Assembly (NCBI RefSeq): GCF_009687885.1
Contig: NZ_BLAF01000004.1
Coordinates: 309,260-373,259 of the forward strand
DNA length: 64,000 bases
Direction: 5' to 3'
Source: Acrocarpospora pleiomorpha
GTDB lineage: Bacteria; Actinomycetota; Actinomycetes; Streptosporangiales; Streptosporangiaceae
Positions 34,038 to 42,880 of this stretch are shown here, piece after piece. Both the position numbers and the translations under genes were made by a program. The notes below the pieces were generated by a model, which saw nothing but the letters and a program-made list of their open reading frames with translations, ran no database searches and was not told where the DNA came from. Position 1 is the stretch's first letter, and each line of letters opens with the position of its first letter.

Positions 34038-35183
34038 GTGTCGCTGATCTCGCATTTGTACTCCGGTGAGCTTGGGGATTGGTGTGCTGATCGCATGCCT
34101 GGTTCCAAGGCGGTCGCGCATCAGCTGGCTGCGGCGACGCGGGGCACGGAGAAGGTACGACCGGCCGGAAAGGTCGACAGGCACCATTGGAATCAGGTGG
34201 ATCGGGCGTTTACTGTAAGGATGGCCACGCTTGTACAGCCATCGCCGCCATATTCGGCTTTGTACGGATTCGTACGGATAGGGCTCGTGGGGCGGGACTG
34301 GGCCCACCGGCAGGCCGGCCTCTACCCAACCCACATCCACCTGCAGGAATCCCGGCGCCGACGGGCACTCGATTTCCGGCCGACCCTGAACGGGTGGATG
34401 GATCTTGCGGAACGCAGCGTCGAGAGATATCTCCATGATGACGGCACATCACGCTACTCGGCGTTTCCGGATTTCTCCGCCGAACCGATGTTGAGCGAGC
34501 TGTTCGACCGGCTTCGCGCATATTTCGGGATGCACGCGCCCCTCGGCCAGGTGGGCGCGGAGAAAGGGCTGGCACGATTATGCTGGCTGCTGGCGAAGTT
34601 CGAATATTTATTCCATAACGACGCTTCCGGGGATCCAATCTACCGGTGGTTCAGAGAGGGGACGGCCACCGTCGAGAAGTTACACGCCGCCGCCGATGAC
34701 GCCTCGGTCGATGAATTGGTGGAACTGACAAAACTCCTCCACATGTCCGGCAGCCTGGAGGATCTGCGCCGCCTGGCAGGAAACCCACCGCTCGGACGGC
34801 CGTGGGGCATTGCCCGCCCCGTCGTCAACTCCCGCTGGGCCGACCACGACCTCGTGATCGGCGACAGAGGCGACACGACCCTGATCGACGTCAACACGGT
34901 CAGCAAGACCAACAACTCGACGCGCGCCCAGCGATGGATCTGGCGACTCCTCTGCTGCGCCTGGCTCGATATCACCAACGCCTACCGGATCAAGAACGTC
35001 GGACTCTATTTCGCCCGGTACGGCGAACTCGTAACCTGGCCGGTGACCGACCTGGCCGAAGAGCTTTTCGAGGGCGCCGACGTAGCGGAAGCCCGCCGCG
35101 ACTTCCTGTCCCTGACCAGCCGCCTGCGCGAGAAGGACCTACAGTCCGCGATGACGGATAACTCAGCGGGTTCTGCTCTATGA
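34038..35183 (+). CDS. Unknown protein with PD-(D/E)XK-like core
   Basis: The 381-residue protein has lower GC than its neighbours. Residues ~270-345 read WADHDLVIGD...TTLIDVNTVSK...IWRLLCCAWLDITNAYRI...GLYFARYGEL. This matches the D...(D/E)xK beta-hairpin plus QLL helix of PD-(D/E)XK nuclease-fold proteins. At the position of the catalytic Lys (usually LxDxKT) there is Asn, so it may be catalytically dead. The start is leaderless. Function unknown; a defence or mobile-element origin is possible given the surrounding stumps. Confidence 0.6.
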   Translation: MSLISHLYSGELGDWCADRMPGSKAVAHQLAAATRGTEKVRPAGKVDRHHWNQVDRAFTVRMATLVQPSPPYSALYGFVRIGLVGRDWAHRQAGLYPTHIHLQESRRRRALDFRPTLNGWMDLAERSVERYLHDDGTSRYSAFPDFSAEPMLSELFDRLRAYFGMHAPLGQVGAEKGLARLCWLLAKFEYLFHNDASGDPIYRWFREGTATVEKLHAAADDASVDELVELTKLLHMSGSLEDLRRLAGNPPLGRPWGIARPVVNSRWADHDLVIGDRGDTTLIDVNTVSKTNNSTRAQRWIWRLLCCAWLDITNAYRIKNVGLYFARYGELVTWPVTDLAEELFEGADVAEARRDFLSLTSRLREKDLQSAMTDNSAGSAL

Positions 35184-35513
35184 CGGCGATACATAGACGA
35201 CGACGCCGGCCTGTACTCGCTCTGCCGGTTCCACGTACCGGACCCGATCTACTTCCGGTCCGGCTTGCGGGTCACCATCCAGCAACTGGGTGCGGGAGAC
35301 CGGGCCGCCGCGCTCGACGACCTGGGCGATCCCGCCCTGTTGCACCGCGCCGCGGGCACCGACGAGGACTCCGACCTCTGCTTGTTCGAACGCAGCGACG
35401 ACTACAGCGCCGTCGCCTTCTGGTATCAGACCACACCGACCCGCGTGGCGCCGCTGCCCTCCCCAGCAGACCGCGTCCGTGACCTAGCCTCCGCGATCCA
35501 CCCCGGCCAGTAG
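35184..35513 (+). pseudogene. C-terminal stump of a DUF2961/GH172 glycosidase
   Basis: The frame reads DAGLYSLCRFHVPDPIYF, RVTIQQLGAG and SDDYSAVAFWYQT, the closing part of DUF2961 (glycoside hydrolase family 172) proteins. It begins directly after the stop of the preceding gene, in the same frame, without a start codon. The N-terminal ~250 residues with the active site are missing. Confidence 0.65.
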
Positions 35514-35589
35514 GACGCCGGGCGCGTTCATCGTGGCGTCCGGCCGTCGCGTGGTGGGAAGGCCGGGAAGTAGAGGCCGTGGCCAGGCG

Positions 35590-35768
35590 CCATCGCGGTG
35601 GCGTACACGCTTTGCCGGGAGGGGTCGGAGGACGGCGCCAACACCTCCACCCTGCCGGCCTATTCAGGGCACACCTCGGTCGCCTCGCTGGCCCGCTATG
35701 CCCGTGTTTCCCCGGAGGCGCTGGCCCGCTGGCAGGAGGGCCGGGATCCGGCCGCGCGGCGTCGATGA
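35590..35768 (+). pseudogene. C-terminal stump of a tyrosine integrase
   Basis: GHTSVASLARYARVSPEAL followed by ARWQEGRDPAARR resembles the extreme C-terminus of actinobacterial tyrosine recombinases, where the Tyr of LARYARVS is the likely nucleophile. Upstream catalytic Arg/His motifs are missing. It marks past mobile-element activity. Confidence 0.45.
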
Positions 35769-35919
35769 GCGGCGGGTTCATCCCAGCCGATCGACTGTCG
35801 CTCCAGCCGACAGCGCACCCTGGGCACGGCTTCGTTCGCCGCCGCCGCGAAGGAGCAAAGCCAGGCAAGGTAGGTCGGAGTACGGGGCACCTGGACTTCT
35901 GCCTGGTTTCGATCATTGA

Positions 35920-35957
35920 TAGGGTCCATCGCAGGTGAGCCGGGAAGTCTGGTCGGC
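35920..35957 (+). promoter_or_regulatory. Promoter -10 and conserved 5'-leader motif upstream of the CBS-permease operon
   Basis: TAGGGT (35920-35925) is a candidate -10. Eight nt later begins GGTGA followed by GCCGGGAAGTCTGGTCGGC (35939-35957), at the expected 5' end of the mRNA. The same block occurs at 37858-37881 in the same position relative to a -10. It can form a GCCG/CGGC-closed stem. It also opens a 22-codon frame (GTG 35935 to stop 36001-36003) that overlaps the CBS start. I cannot name a matching RNA family. Confidence 0.55.
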
Positions 35958-35989
35958 GGTCATGTCGTCGATCTCGTGGAGTTCCCGCC

Positions 35990-36355
35990 ATGCGTGCTCG
36001 TGATCTGCTCACCGACGTTCCCACCGTCACCCTCGGCACCCCCGTGCGCGAGGCCGCCCGGCTGCTGGCCGAGCAGGATCTGGCCGGGCTCATCGTCCTG
36101 GACACCGACGGGACACCCCACAGCATCCTGCCGGGCACGCAGGTGCTGCGCCTGGCCGTGCCCCTCTACTGCCAGGACGATCCGGCGCTGGCCCGCGTGG
36201 TCGACGAGGCCCACGCTGATCGTTTCCTGGAGGAGATCGGGGACCGTACGGTCCAGGACGCGCTGCCGCCGGAGCTGCGGGAACTGCCGGTCACCGATCC
36301 GGGCGCGACCCTGCTGGAGATCGCCGCGCTGATGGACCGGGTGACCTCCGCGTGA
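35990..36355 (+). CDS. CBS-domain protein
   Basis: The 121-residue protein resembles a CBS-pair module (RARDLLTDVPTVTLGTPVREAARLL, DLAGLIVLDTDG). It ends in ALPPELRELPVTDPGATLLEIAALM, the start of the second repeat. CBS pairs bind adenine nucleotides and gate transporters or enzymes. GGAG lies 9 nt before ATG 35990. Its stop overlaps the GTG start of the permease gene, so it very likely regulates that permease as a separate subunit. Confidence 0.85.
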   Translation: MRARDLLTDVPTVTLGTPVREAARLLAEQDLAGLIVLDTDGTPHSILPGTQVLRLAVPLYCQDDPALARVVDEAHADRFLEEIGDRTVQDALPPELRELPVTDPGATLLEIAALMDRVTSA

Positions 36356-37641
36356 GCGTGCTGGCATGGCTGTCGGTGGCGGTCTTTCTCGGCGCGTACG
36401 CGTTGATCGCCACCGAACGTATCCACCGGGTGGCCGCAGCTCTCGGCGGGGCGGGGATCATGCTGGCCATCCACGCCACCGACGCCGGGGCCGCCTTCTT
36501 CTCCGAGCATAGCGGCGTGGACTGGAACGTCGTGTTCCTGCTGCTGGGCATGATGGTGATCGTCGGCGTGCTCAAACGCACCGGCGTGTTCGAGTATCTG
36601 GCGATCTGGGCGGCCAAGCGGGCGCGCGGGCGGCCGTACCGGCTGATGGTCCTGCTGGTGGTGATCACCGCAGTGGCTTCCGCGCTGCTGGACAACGTGA
36701 CCACCGTGCTGCTGATCGCGCCGGTGACGTTCCTGGTGTGCGCGCGGCTGGCGCTGCCGACGGTGCCGTACCTGATCGCCGAGGCGATGGCCTCCAACAT
36801 CGGCGGCGCGGCCACGCTGGTGGGTGACCCGCCCAACATCATCATCGCCAGCCGGGGCGGGCTGTCGTTCAACGACTTCCTGATCCACATGGCGCCCTTG
36901 GTCGTGCTGCTGATGATCGTGTTCTTGGGCCTGTGCCGGGTGATGTTCCGCAAGTCGTTCGTCTACGACCCGGTCCGCGCGGCGGAGATCATGCAACTGG
37001 ACGAGCGGGAGGCGATCGCCGACCGGCGGTTGCTGTGGCAGAGCCTGGCCGTGCTGGGCGTGGTCATGGCCGCGTTCGTGCTGCATCCGGTGCTACATTA
37101 CGAGCCCTCGATCGTGGCGATCCTGGGGGCGGGGGTTCTGGTGGCCGTCACCAAGGTCACCACCGAGCAGGCCGTCGAAGAGGTGGAGTGGGAGACCCTG
37201 GTCTTCTTCATGGGCCTGTTCGTGATGGTGGGCGCGCTGGTGGAGACCGGCGTCATCGGGAAGATCTCCCAGCTGGCGGTGGAGGCCACCCAAGGACGGC
37301 TGGGTCTGACCACGATGGTGCTGCTGTGGGCCTCGGCCGGGCTGTCGGCGATCGTGGACAACATCCCGTACGTGGCGACAATGAGCCCGATCGTGGCCGA
37401 CCTGGTGCACGCCAACAGCGGGGAGAACGCCCAGGTGCTGTGGTGGGCCCTGGCCTTTGGCGCCGACCTGGGCGGCAACGCCACCGCCGTCGGCGCGGCG
37501 GCCAACGTCATCGTCGTGGGCATCGCCGCCCGCAACCGGCAGCCGATCAGCTTCTGGGAGTTCACCAAGTACGGCCTGATCGTCACCGTGATCACCGTGG
37601 CGTTGGTGACGCCGTATCTGTGGCTGCGCTACCTCACCTGA
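36352..37641 (+). CDS. NhaD/ArsB-superfamily ion permease
   Basis: The 429-residue integral membrane protein has ~11-12 helices in two repeats. Each repeat carries the superfamily signature: ALLDNVTTVLLIAPVT with NIGGAATLVGDPPN in the first half, and AIVDNIPYVATMSPIV with LGGNATAVGAAAN in the second. Family members move anions or exchange Na+/H+ (NhaD, ArsB, SLC13/P-protein). GTG start overlaps the CBS gene by 4 bp. The ion is not determinable; control by nucleotide binding to the CBS partner is inferred. Confidence 0.9.
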   Translation: MSVLAWLSVAVFLGAYALIATERIHRVAAALGGAGIMLAIHATDAGAAFFSEHSGVDWNVVFLLLGMMVIVGVLKRTGVFEYLAIWAAKRARGRPYRLMVLLVVITAVASALLDNVTTVLLIAPVTFLVCARLALPTVPYLIAEAMASNIGGAATLVGDPPNIIIASRGGLSFNDFLIHMAPLVVLLMIVFLGLCRVMFRKSFVYDPVRAAEIMQLDEREAIADRRLLWQSLAVLGVVMAAFVLHPVLHYEPSIVAILGAGVLVAVTKVTTEQAVEEVEWETLVFFMGLFVMVGALVETGVIGKISQLAVEATQGRLGLTTMVLLWASAGLSAIVDNIPYVATMSPIVADLVHANSGENAQVLWWALAFGADLGGNATAVGAAANVIVVGIAARNRQPISFWEFTKYGLIVTVITVALVTPYLWLRYLT

Positions 37642-37844
37642 TGCGGAGTGTGTCCTCGGGACGCTGACCCGAACGTGCGGCTGAGCGGAGAAGGGCTCCC
37701 TCTCCCGGTTCTTCGCCGGGGTGCAGCTGACCGCGCCGCCGGTCCCCGACCTGGCCGCCAGCCTGGCCAACCGCACGATCCTGTCCATCGCGGCGCTGCG
37801 TGATCGCGCCCGGCAAAGGTCTGGCGCCGCCAACCGGCCGGGAG

Positions 37845-37881
37845 TAACGTCAACGGCGGTGCGCCGGGAAGCCTGGTCGGC
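37845..37881 (+). promoter_or_regulatory. Promoter -10 and second copy of the conserved leader motif
   Basis: TAACGT (37845-37850) is a candidate -10. GGTGC followed by GCCGGGAAGCCTGGTCGGC (37863-37881) begins 7 nt after it. The core differs from the copy at 35939-35957 by one base (C for T). Both leaders run ~57-61 nt from the expected transcription start to the start codon. Here the frame opened by GTG 37859 continues into the hydrolase, so a longer leaderless product is an alternative reading. Confidence 0.5.
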
Positions 37882-37918
37882 AAGAGGTCCGACACGACGA
37901 TCAGCTCCGGAGGCGCAG

Positions 37919-38908
37919 ATGACCGGTTTCCCGCGACAGCACCGTCCAGACGGGACCACAGACGCTACCGCGACAGAAACGGGCCGATCCTCAGGTGGGC
38001 TCGCCCCCGCGGGAGAGCGGGACCTGATCCTGGCCCACGTAGGGGCGGCAACGGTGGAGTACCGGATGCACGGCGGCAGTCCCGGCGGCCCCGGCACGGT
38101 CGTGGTGCTCCACGGCGGTCACATGCGGGCGCAGTTGGCCTTGGGCGAGGACGTCTTCACCGGTGCGAGATTTCGGGTGCTGGTTCCCTCACGCCCCGGC
38201 TACGGGCGTACCCCATTAAGCCCGGCTGCTGCGGGCGGCACGGTGACGGACTTCGCCGATGCCATCGCCCGCCTGTGCCGGGATCGGGGAATCGACCAAG
38301 TCGCTGCGGTGGTCGGCATCTCCGCCGGTGGACGTACCGCGCTGACCATGGCGGCCCGCCATCCGGACCTGGTGCGGCGGGTGATCCTGCAAAGCCCGGT
38401 CGGTTTCCTGCCCTGGCCCGACCGGCGCACCCACCTCGGCGGACGGATCGTGTTCCATCCCCGGATCGAAGCCATCACCTGGGCCCTGCTGCGCACGGCG
38501 ATCCGGCTCGCGCCGGAGCCAGCCTTGCGGCTGCTCACGCGCGACCTGTCCCTCCTTCCCGCCGGCCAGGTGCTGGCGGGGTTGACCCCCGCCGACCGCG
38601 CCACGCTGACCCACCTGTACGTCTCGATGCGCTCGGGCCGCGGCTTCGTCGCCGACATGCTCCCAGTGGCCGACTGCACCGCCGATGTCGGCCAGCCCAC
38701 CCTGATCATCGCCACCCGTAACGACCGCTCCGTACCCTTCGCCCACGCCCAATCCTTGGCCGCGGCGATCTCACGGGCCGAACTGGTGGAAAGCCGCGCC
38801 GACAGCCACATGATCTGGTTCAGCCCCGACTACCCCGCCATCGCCGCAAAGATCCGCGCGTTCCTGCTCACCGATCACGACACCGCTAGCGGGCACCTGA
38901 ACGCCTAG
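37919..38908 (+). CDS. Alpha/beta hydrolase
   Basis: The 329-residue alpha/beta-fold protein has oxyanion-hole VVLHGGHM, nucleophile Ser in VGISAGGRTA, Asp in ATRNDRSVP and His in ADSHMIWF, a complete catalytic triad. GGAGG lies 5 nt before ATG 37919. The first ~40 residues are low-complexity. Substrate unknown; haloperoxidase/esterase-like relatives have broad specificity. It follows the permease by 277 bp and shares its leader motif, suggesting a common regulatory input. Confidence 0.85.
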   Translation: MTGFPRQHRPDGTTDATATETGRSSGGLAPAGERDLILAHVGAATVEYRMHGGSPGGPGTVVVLHGGHMRAQLALGEDVFTGARFRVLVPSRPGYGRTPLSPAAAGGTVTDFADAIARLCRDRGIDQVAAVVGISAGGRTALTMAARHPDLVRRVILQSPVGFLPWPDRRTHLGGRIVFHPRIEAITWALLRTAIRLAPEPALRLLTRDLSLLPAGQVLAGLTPADRATLTHLYVSMRSGRGFVADMLPVADCTADVGQPTLIIATRNDRSVPFAHAQSLAAAISRAELVESRADSHMIWFSPDYPAIAAKIRAFLLTDHDTASGHLNA

Positions 38909-39021
38909 CGTGCGGAACAGTTCGTGCTGCCGCCAGACGACGACAATCGCCGACCAGGCTCCTCGGCACACCTGCCGGGGGACCTCTCAGGAAAACCTCA
39001 CGATCGGGGGACGGTGGAGCG

Positions 39022-39920
39022 ATGCCGGTCATCGAGGTCGACGGGGTCGTCAAGCGCTACCGTGAGGTGACCGCGGTCGACGAGGTCAGCCTGCGGGTGC
39101 AGCGGGGAGAAATCTACGCCCTGCTCGGCCTCAACGGCGCCGGCAAGACGACGCTCATCCGCATGCTGCTCGGCATGATCGCCCCCACCCGCGGATCGGT
39201 CTACGTCCTGGGCGCCGCTCGGCCTGGGCCCGGGTCGGCTACCTCGTCGAAGCGCCCGCCGCCTACCCCGAGCTGACCGTGCGGGAGAACCTCCAGCTCG
39301 TGCGCCGGCTGCACCGCCTGCCGGGCGGGAACGCCGACGTCGCGGACATCATCGACCGGCTGGCCCTGACCCCCTACGCCGACCGCCGGGCCCGCACCCT
39401 GTCCCTGGGCAACCTGCAACGCCTGGCCCTGGCCAAAGCCCTCATCCACACCCCCGACCTGCTCATCCTCGACGAACCCGTCAACGGCCTGGACCCGGCC
39501 GGCGTCGTGGAGATCCGCACCCTGCTCGCCGGCCTGGCCCACCAGCACGGCACCACCGTGCTGCTGTCCAGCCACCTGCTGGCCGAGGTCGCCCGCCTGG
39601 CCACCCGCATCGGCATCCTCCACCAGGGCCGCCTGCACGCCGAGCATCAGGCCGACCAACTGGACCGCCGGCGCCACCGCCACCTCCACCTGGCCACCCG
39701 CGACGACACCGCCGCCGACCGCGTGCTGCGCGCCCACGGCTACCGTCCCCACCCGGCCGACGGTGGCGGGCTGCACCTCATCGACGAGCACGCCCTGACC
39801 CGGCCCGAGCAGGTGGCCACCGTCCTGGTCCACGCCGGCGTCCCGCCCACTCGGCTGGTGACGGTGGAAGAGGACCTGGAAGCCTACTTCCTGCGCATCG
39901 TCGGAGCCGATCATGCGTGA
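39022..39920 (+). pseudogene. ABC transporter ATPase, disrupted by a small deletion/frameshift
   Basis: 39022-39276 encodes the N-terminal half with Walker A GLNGAGKTT. Family sequence then continues in another frame as AWARVGYLVEAPAAYPELTVREN, followed by SLGNLQRLALAKAL (signature), LLILDEP (Walker B) and the switch His in LLSSHLL. The break lies near 39215-39230, between VYVLGA and AWARVGY, where a few residues also appear lost. A downstream ORF starts at GTG 39279 but lacks Walker A. Either a real lesion or an assembly error; the permease gene is intact. Confidence 0.8.
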
Positions 39921-40692
39921 AGCACTCTGGACCGAACTGCTGAAGATCCGGCGCAGCCGCCTGCCCTGGCTCACCACCCTGGCCTTCACCGTCGTCGCCG
40001 TGGTGTGCGGGCTGTTCATGTTCATCCTCACCGACCTCGCCCGCGCCCGCGCGCTCGGCCTGCTCGGCGACAAAGCCCAACTCAGCGGAGCCAGCGCCGA
40101 CTGGCCCGGCTATCTCGCCCTGCTGGCCCAGGCCGTCGGCGTCGGCGGGCTGATCCTGTACGGCATCACCGCCATCTGGCTGTTCGGCCGCGAGTTCAGC
40201 GACCGCACCGCCACCGACCTGCTCGCCCTGCCCACCTCGCGCACCGCCATCGTCGCGGCCAAGTTCACCCTCGCCGTCCTGTGGGCATTCCTGCTGGCCC
40301 TGTGGGTGTGCGTGCTCGGGCTGCTCATCGGCGCGGCGCTCCGCCTGCCCGGCTGGACGGTGTCGGCCGGCGTACTTGGCCTGGTCCGGATTCTGGTCAC
40401 GGGTGTGCTGAGCAGTCTGCTGACCACCCCGCTTGCGCTGGCCGCCAGTCTCGGTCGCGGCTACCTGCCGGCCGTGGGCGTCATGTTCGTCATCGTGTTC
40501 ACCGCCCAGGTGATCGCCGCCCTCGGCTTCGGCGCCTACTTTCCCTGGTCGGTCCCCGCCCTGTATGCCGGTCTCGCTGGCCCCGGCCAAGACCAGCCTG
40601 GGCCGCTGGGCTTCTCGCTGGTGCTGGCCACCGCCGCAGCCGGTGCCCTCGCCACGGCCGCCTGGTGGCGCCGAGCCGACCACACCCGCTGA
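39913..40692 (+). CDS. ABC-2 type transporter permease
   Basis: The 259-residue protein has six predicted membrane helices and the ABC-2 layout: MREALWTELLKIRRSRLPW at the cytoplasmic start, then an FGREFSDRTATDLLALPTSR segment between helices. It overlaps the end of the ATPase gene by 8 bp, so the two form one exporter, of the kind used for lantibiotic or drug self-protection. If the ATPase frameshift is real, this permease has no dedicated partner. Confidence 0.88.
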   Translation: MREALWTELLKIRRSRLPWLTTLAFTVVAVVCGLFMFILTDLARARALGLLGDKAQLSGASADWPGYLALLAQAVGVGGLILYGITAIWLFGREFSDRTATDLLALPTSRTAIVAAKFTLAVLWAFLLALWVCVLGLLIGAALRLPGWTVSAGVLGLVRILVTGVLSSLLTTPLALAASLGRGYLPAVGVMFVIVFTAQVIAALGFGAYFPWSVPALYAGLAGPGQDQPGPLGFSLVLATAAAGALATAAWWRRADHTR

Positions 40693-40999
40693 TCGGAGCG
40701 CGTGGCGCCCGTCCAACTCGGCGGCGCGACGCACCGATCGGCACCCTGACGAACCCTCACCCACATCTTTTCGCCGCCCGGTCATCAGTGGCGACGCGGC
40801 CTCGGCGGCATTGCGGCCGAGGGCCGAGGAGAGCAGCGGGCGGGCCGAGCCTGCCGGCCGCCGCGGTGCCCCGTTGGCGGTGCCGGCTGGCCGGCCATGT
40901 GATCTGCGCCCGGGCCCGGGTCAAGTGCTCGTCGCCCGGCCCGCCTAGCCTCGCGGTGCCAGCCCTGGCCATCGCGATCAGCCGGCGAGGCAGAAGCAG
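40693..40999. other. Intergenic, no feature recognised
   Basis: GC-rich stretch between the ABC permease and the potassium-transporter promoter. Open frames here lack starts, ribosome binding sites or recognisable motifs. No strong hairpin was seen. Confidence 0.4.
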
Positions 41000-41049
41000 G
41001 CGTCAAGAACGCGTCAAGAAACGCCGTATTACGTCAATCGCCCTATATC
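41000..41049 (+). promoter_or_regulatory. Candidate promoter with 11-bp-period direct repeats upstream of trkH-like gene
   Basis: GCGTCAAGAA occurs at 41000-41009 and again at 41011-41020, an 11-bp period typical of OmpR/PhoB/KdpE-family response-regulator boxes. A weaker ACGTCAATCG follows at 41031-41040. TATATC (41044-41049) is a candidate -10. The repeats sit where an activator would contact RNA polymerase. Confidence 0.45.
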
Positions 41050-41092
41050 GTCTCGCGTCGGGGCGCGCTCTCACCGTCCACTGCGGCGTCGG

Positions 41093-42622
41093 ATGAGCTC
41101 CCTTTTCCATGTCGTCCGGCTTGTCCGGATCGTCAGGGATGGGAGTGGCCATGGCACCACGCAAGGCACCAACCTGGTTATGCGCCGACTGGCTCGCTCT
41201 CTCGCGCCGATGCGCCGCTTCTACGGTGATCATCTATGCGGGGCCAGGGTGAACGGACGCGGAAGTCTGGCATCGGCTGCCGCCGTAGGCCTGGCCGGGC
41301 TGTTCCGGCTTCCAGCGCGGGCCGTCGCGACCGGATTCGCCCTCGTGGTGGCCGCCGGCTGCCTGGGCCTGATGCTGCCGATCGCGACCGCCTCCGGAGA
41401 GTCGGCGGGCTGGGTGACGGCGCTGTTCACGGCGACCTCCGCGGTATGCATCACCGGCCTGGTGGTGGTCGACACCGCCGCCCACTGGTCGGTGTTCGGC
41501 GAGGTGCTGATCGCGACGCTGATCCAGATCGGCGGCCTGGGGATCATGACGCTGGCCACCCTGCTCACCCTGACCGTCTCCGGACGGCTCGGGCTGCGGG
41601 CACGGCTGTCGGCCCAGGCCGAGACCAAGGCGGCGACCATGGCCGGCCTGCCGCGCGTTGTCCGCGATGTCGTTGTCTTCAGCTTGATCTGTGAGGCCGT
41701 CGCAGCGGTCGTCCTGAGCCTGCGGTTCCTGATCGCCTATGGCGAGCCGCCGGGGCGGGCGATCTATCTGGGGATCTTCCACACGATCTCGGCCTTCAAC
41801 AACGCCGGGTTCGCACTGTGGCCCGACAACCTGACGCGATTCGTGACCGATCCGTGGGTCTGCCTGACCATCGCCGCCGCGGTGATCGCGGGTGGCCTGG
41901 GCTTCCCGGTGGTGTTCGAACTACTGCGTTCCTGGCGGCGGCCCCGGTACTGGACGATGCTGACCCGCCTCACCGTGACCGTGACGATCATCCTGCTGGC
42001 GGGCGGAACGCTGGTATTCCTGGCGGCCGAGTGGGACAACCCCGCCACGCTGGGCCCGCTGGACGCCGGTGGCCGGCTGCTGGCGGCCTTCTTCGCCGCG
42101 GTGATGCCCCGCACGGCGGGGTTCAACAGCCTGGACCTGTCCCAGATGCATCACTCCAGCTGGCTGGCCACCGACGTGCTGATGTTCATCGGCGGCGGCA
42201 GCGCCGGAACCGCCGGAGGCATCAAGGTCACCACCGTCGGCATGCTGGCCTTCATCGTCTGGGCGCAGCTGCGCGGCGAACCGCACGTCAACATCGGGCA
42301 CCGCCGCCTGCCCGCCGCCACCCAGCGGCAGGCCGTCGCGCTCACCCTGCTCAGCGGCGGCCTGGTCGCCGTCTCGACCTATCTGCTGCTCGTGCTCACC
42401 CCGTACCGGCTCGACCAGGTGCTGTTCGAGGCCGTCTCCGCCTTCGCCACCGTGGGGCTGTCCACCGGCATCACCGCCGACATGCCCGCGGCCGGGCATC
42501 TGCTGCTGGTGGCGCTGATGTTCGCCGGCCGGGTCGGCCCGCTCACCCTCGGCTCCGCGCTGGCCCTGAAGGAACACGTGCGCCGCTACGAACTCCCCGA
42601 GACAACGATGATCGTCGGCTGA
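41093..42622 (+). CDS. TrkH/KtrB-family potassium transporter subunit
   Basis: The membrane protein of up to 509 residues has the four pore-loop repeats of the TrkH/KtrB superfamily: TSAVCITGLVVVD, FHTISAFNNAGF, MPRTAGFNSLDL and SAFATVGLSTGI. These line a K+ (or Na+-coupled K+) pathway. ATG 41093 is the first start after the candidate promoter; ATG 41179 or GTG 41249 would give the more usual N-terminus before PARAVATGFAL. Its cytosolic gating ring subunit (TrkA/KtrA) is not in the window. Confidence 0.9.
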   Translation: MSSLFHVVRLVRIVRDGSGHGTTQGTNLVMRRLARSLAPMRRFYGDHLCGARVNGRGSLASAAAVGLAGLFRLPARAVATGFALVVAAGCLGLMLPIATASGESAGWVTALFTATSAVCITGLVVVDTAAHWSVFGEVLIATLIQIGGLGIMTLATLLTLTVSGRLGLRARLSAQAETKAATMAGLPRVVRDVVVFSLICEAVAAVVLSLRFLIAYGEPPGRAIYLGIFHTISAFNNAGFALWPDNLTRFVTDPWVCLTIAAAVIAGGLGFPVVFELLRSWRRPRYWTMLTRLTVTVTIILLAGGTLVFLAAEWDNPATLGPLDAGGRLLAAFFAAVMPRTAGFNSLDLSQMHHSSWLATDVLMFIGGGSAGTAGGIKVTTVGMLAFIVWAQLRGEPHVNIGHRRLPAATQRQAVALTLLSGGLVAVSTYLLLVLTPYRLDQVLFEAVSAFATVGLSTGITADMPAAGHLLLVALMFAGRVGPLTLGSALALKEHVRRYELPETTMIVG

Positions 42623-42676
42623 CTATCGGCTGACGAAGGCTGGACGCGGAATCGGTGAATCCACACTCCGACAACG

Positions 42677-42818
42677 CTGACCATTGTTCAGTATGCTGCG
42701 CATGGGTTCAGATGGCCGTCCGAGTGGTGATCTCACCGCCCGCGCCCGGATCAGGGACGCCGCCCTGGACCCGTTCGGTGCCGAAGGGAGCCTGGCTAGG
42801 TCAGCGTCCGCTCGGTGA
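42677..42818 (+). pseudogene. Truncated duplicate of the tetR promoter and first ~30 codons
   Basis: The operator-like CTGACCATTGTTCAG (42677-42691), a -10-like CAGTAT and ATG 42702 are followed by a frame reading RPSGDLTARARIRDAALD before stop TGA at 42816. This closely matches the promoter and N-terminus of the intact tetR at 51270. Recognition helix and ligand domain are missing. It could still encode a 38-residue peptide, but it is more simply a duplication scar. Confidence 0.75.
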
Positions 42819-42880
42819 TGCCGAATGCCGCCGATCTTTAAGGCCTGAACCCGGGCGGGGCTGGCGCGGTGTCTGCCGCG

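Noticed and set aside
35934-35957. Cobalamin riboswitch, suggested by GGGAAGTCTGGT
   Set aside because: The downstream complementary segment (xxAATCCAG) and the B12 box are absent and the leader is only ~60 nt.
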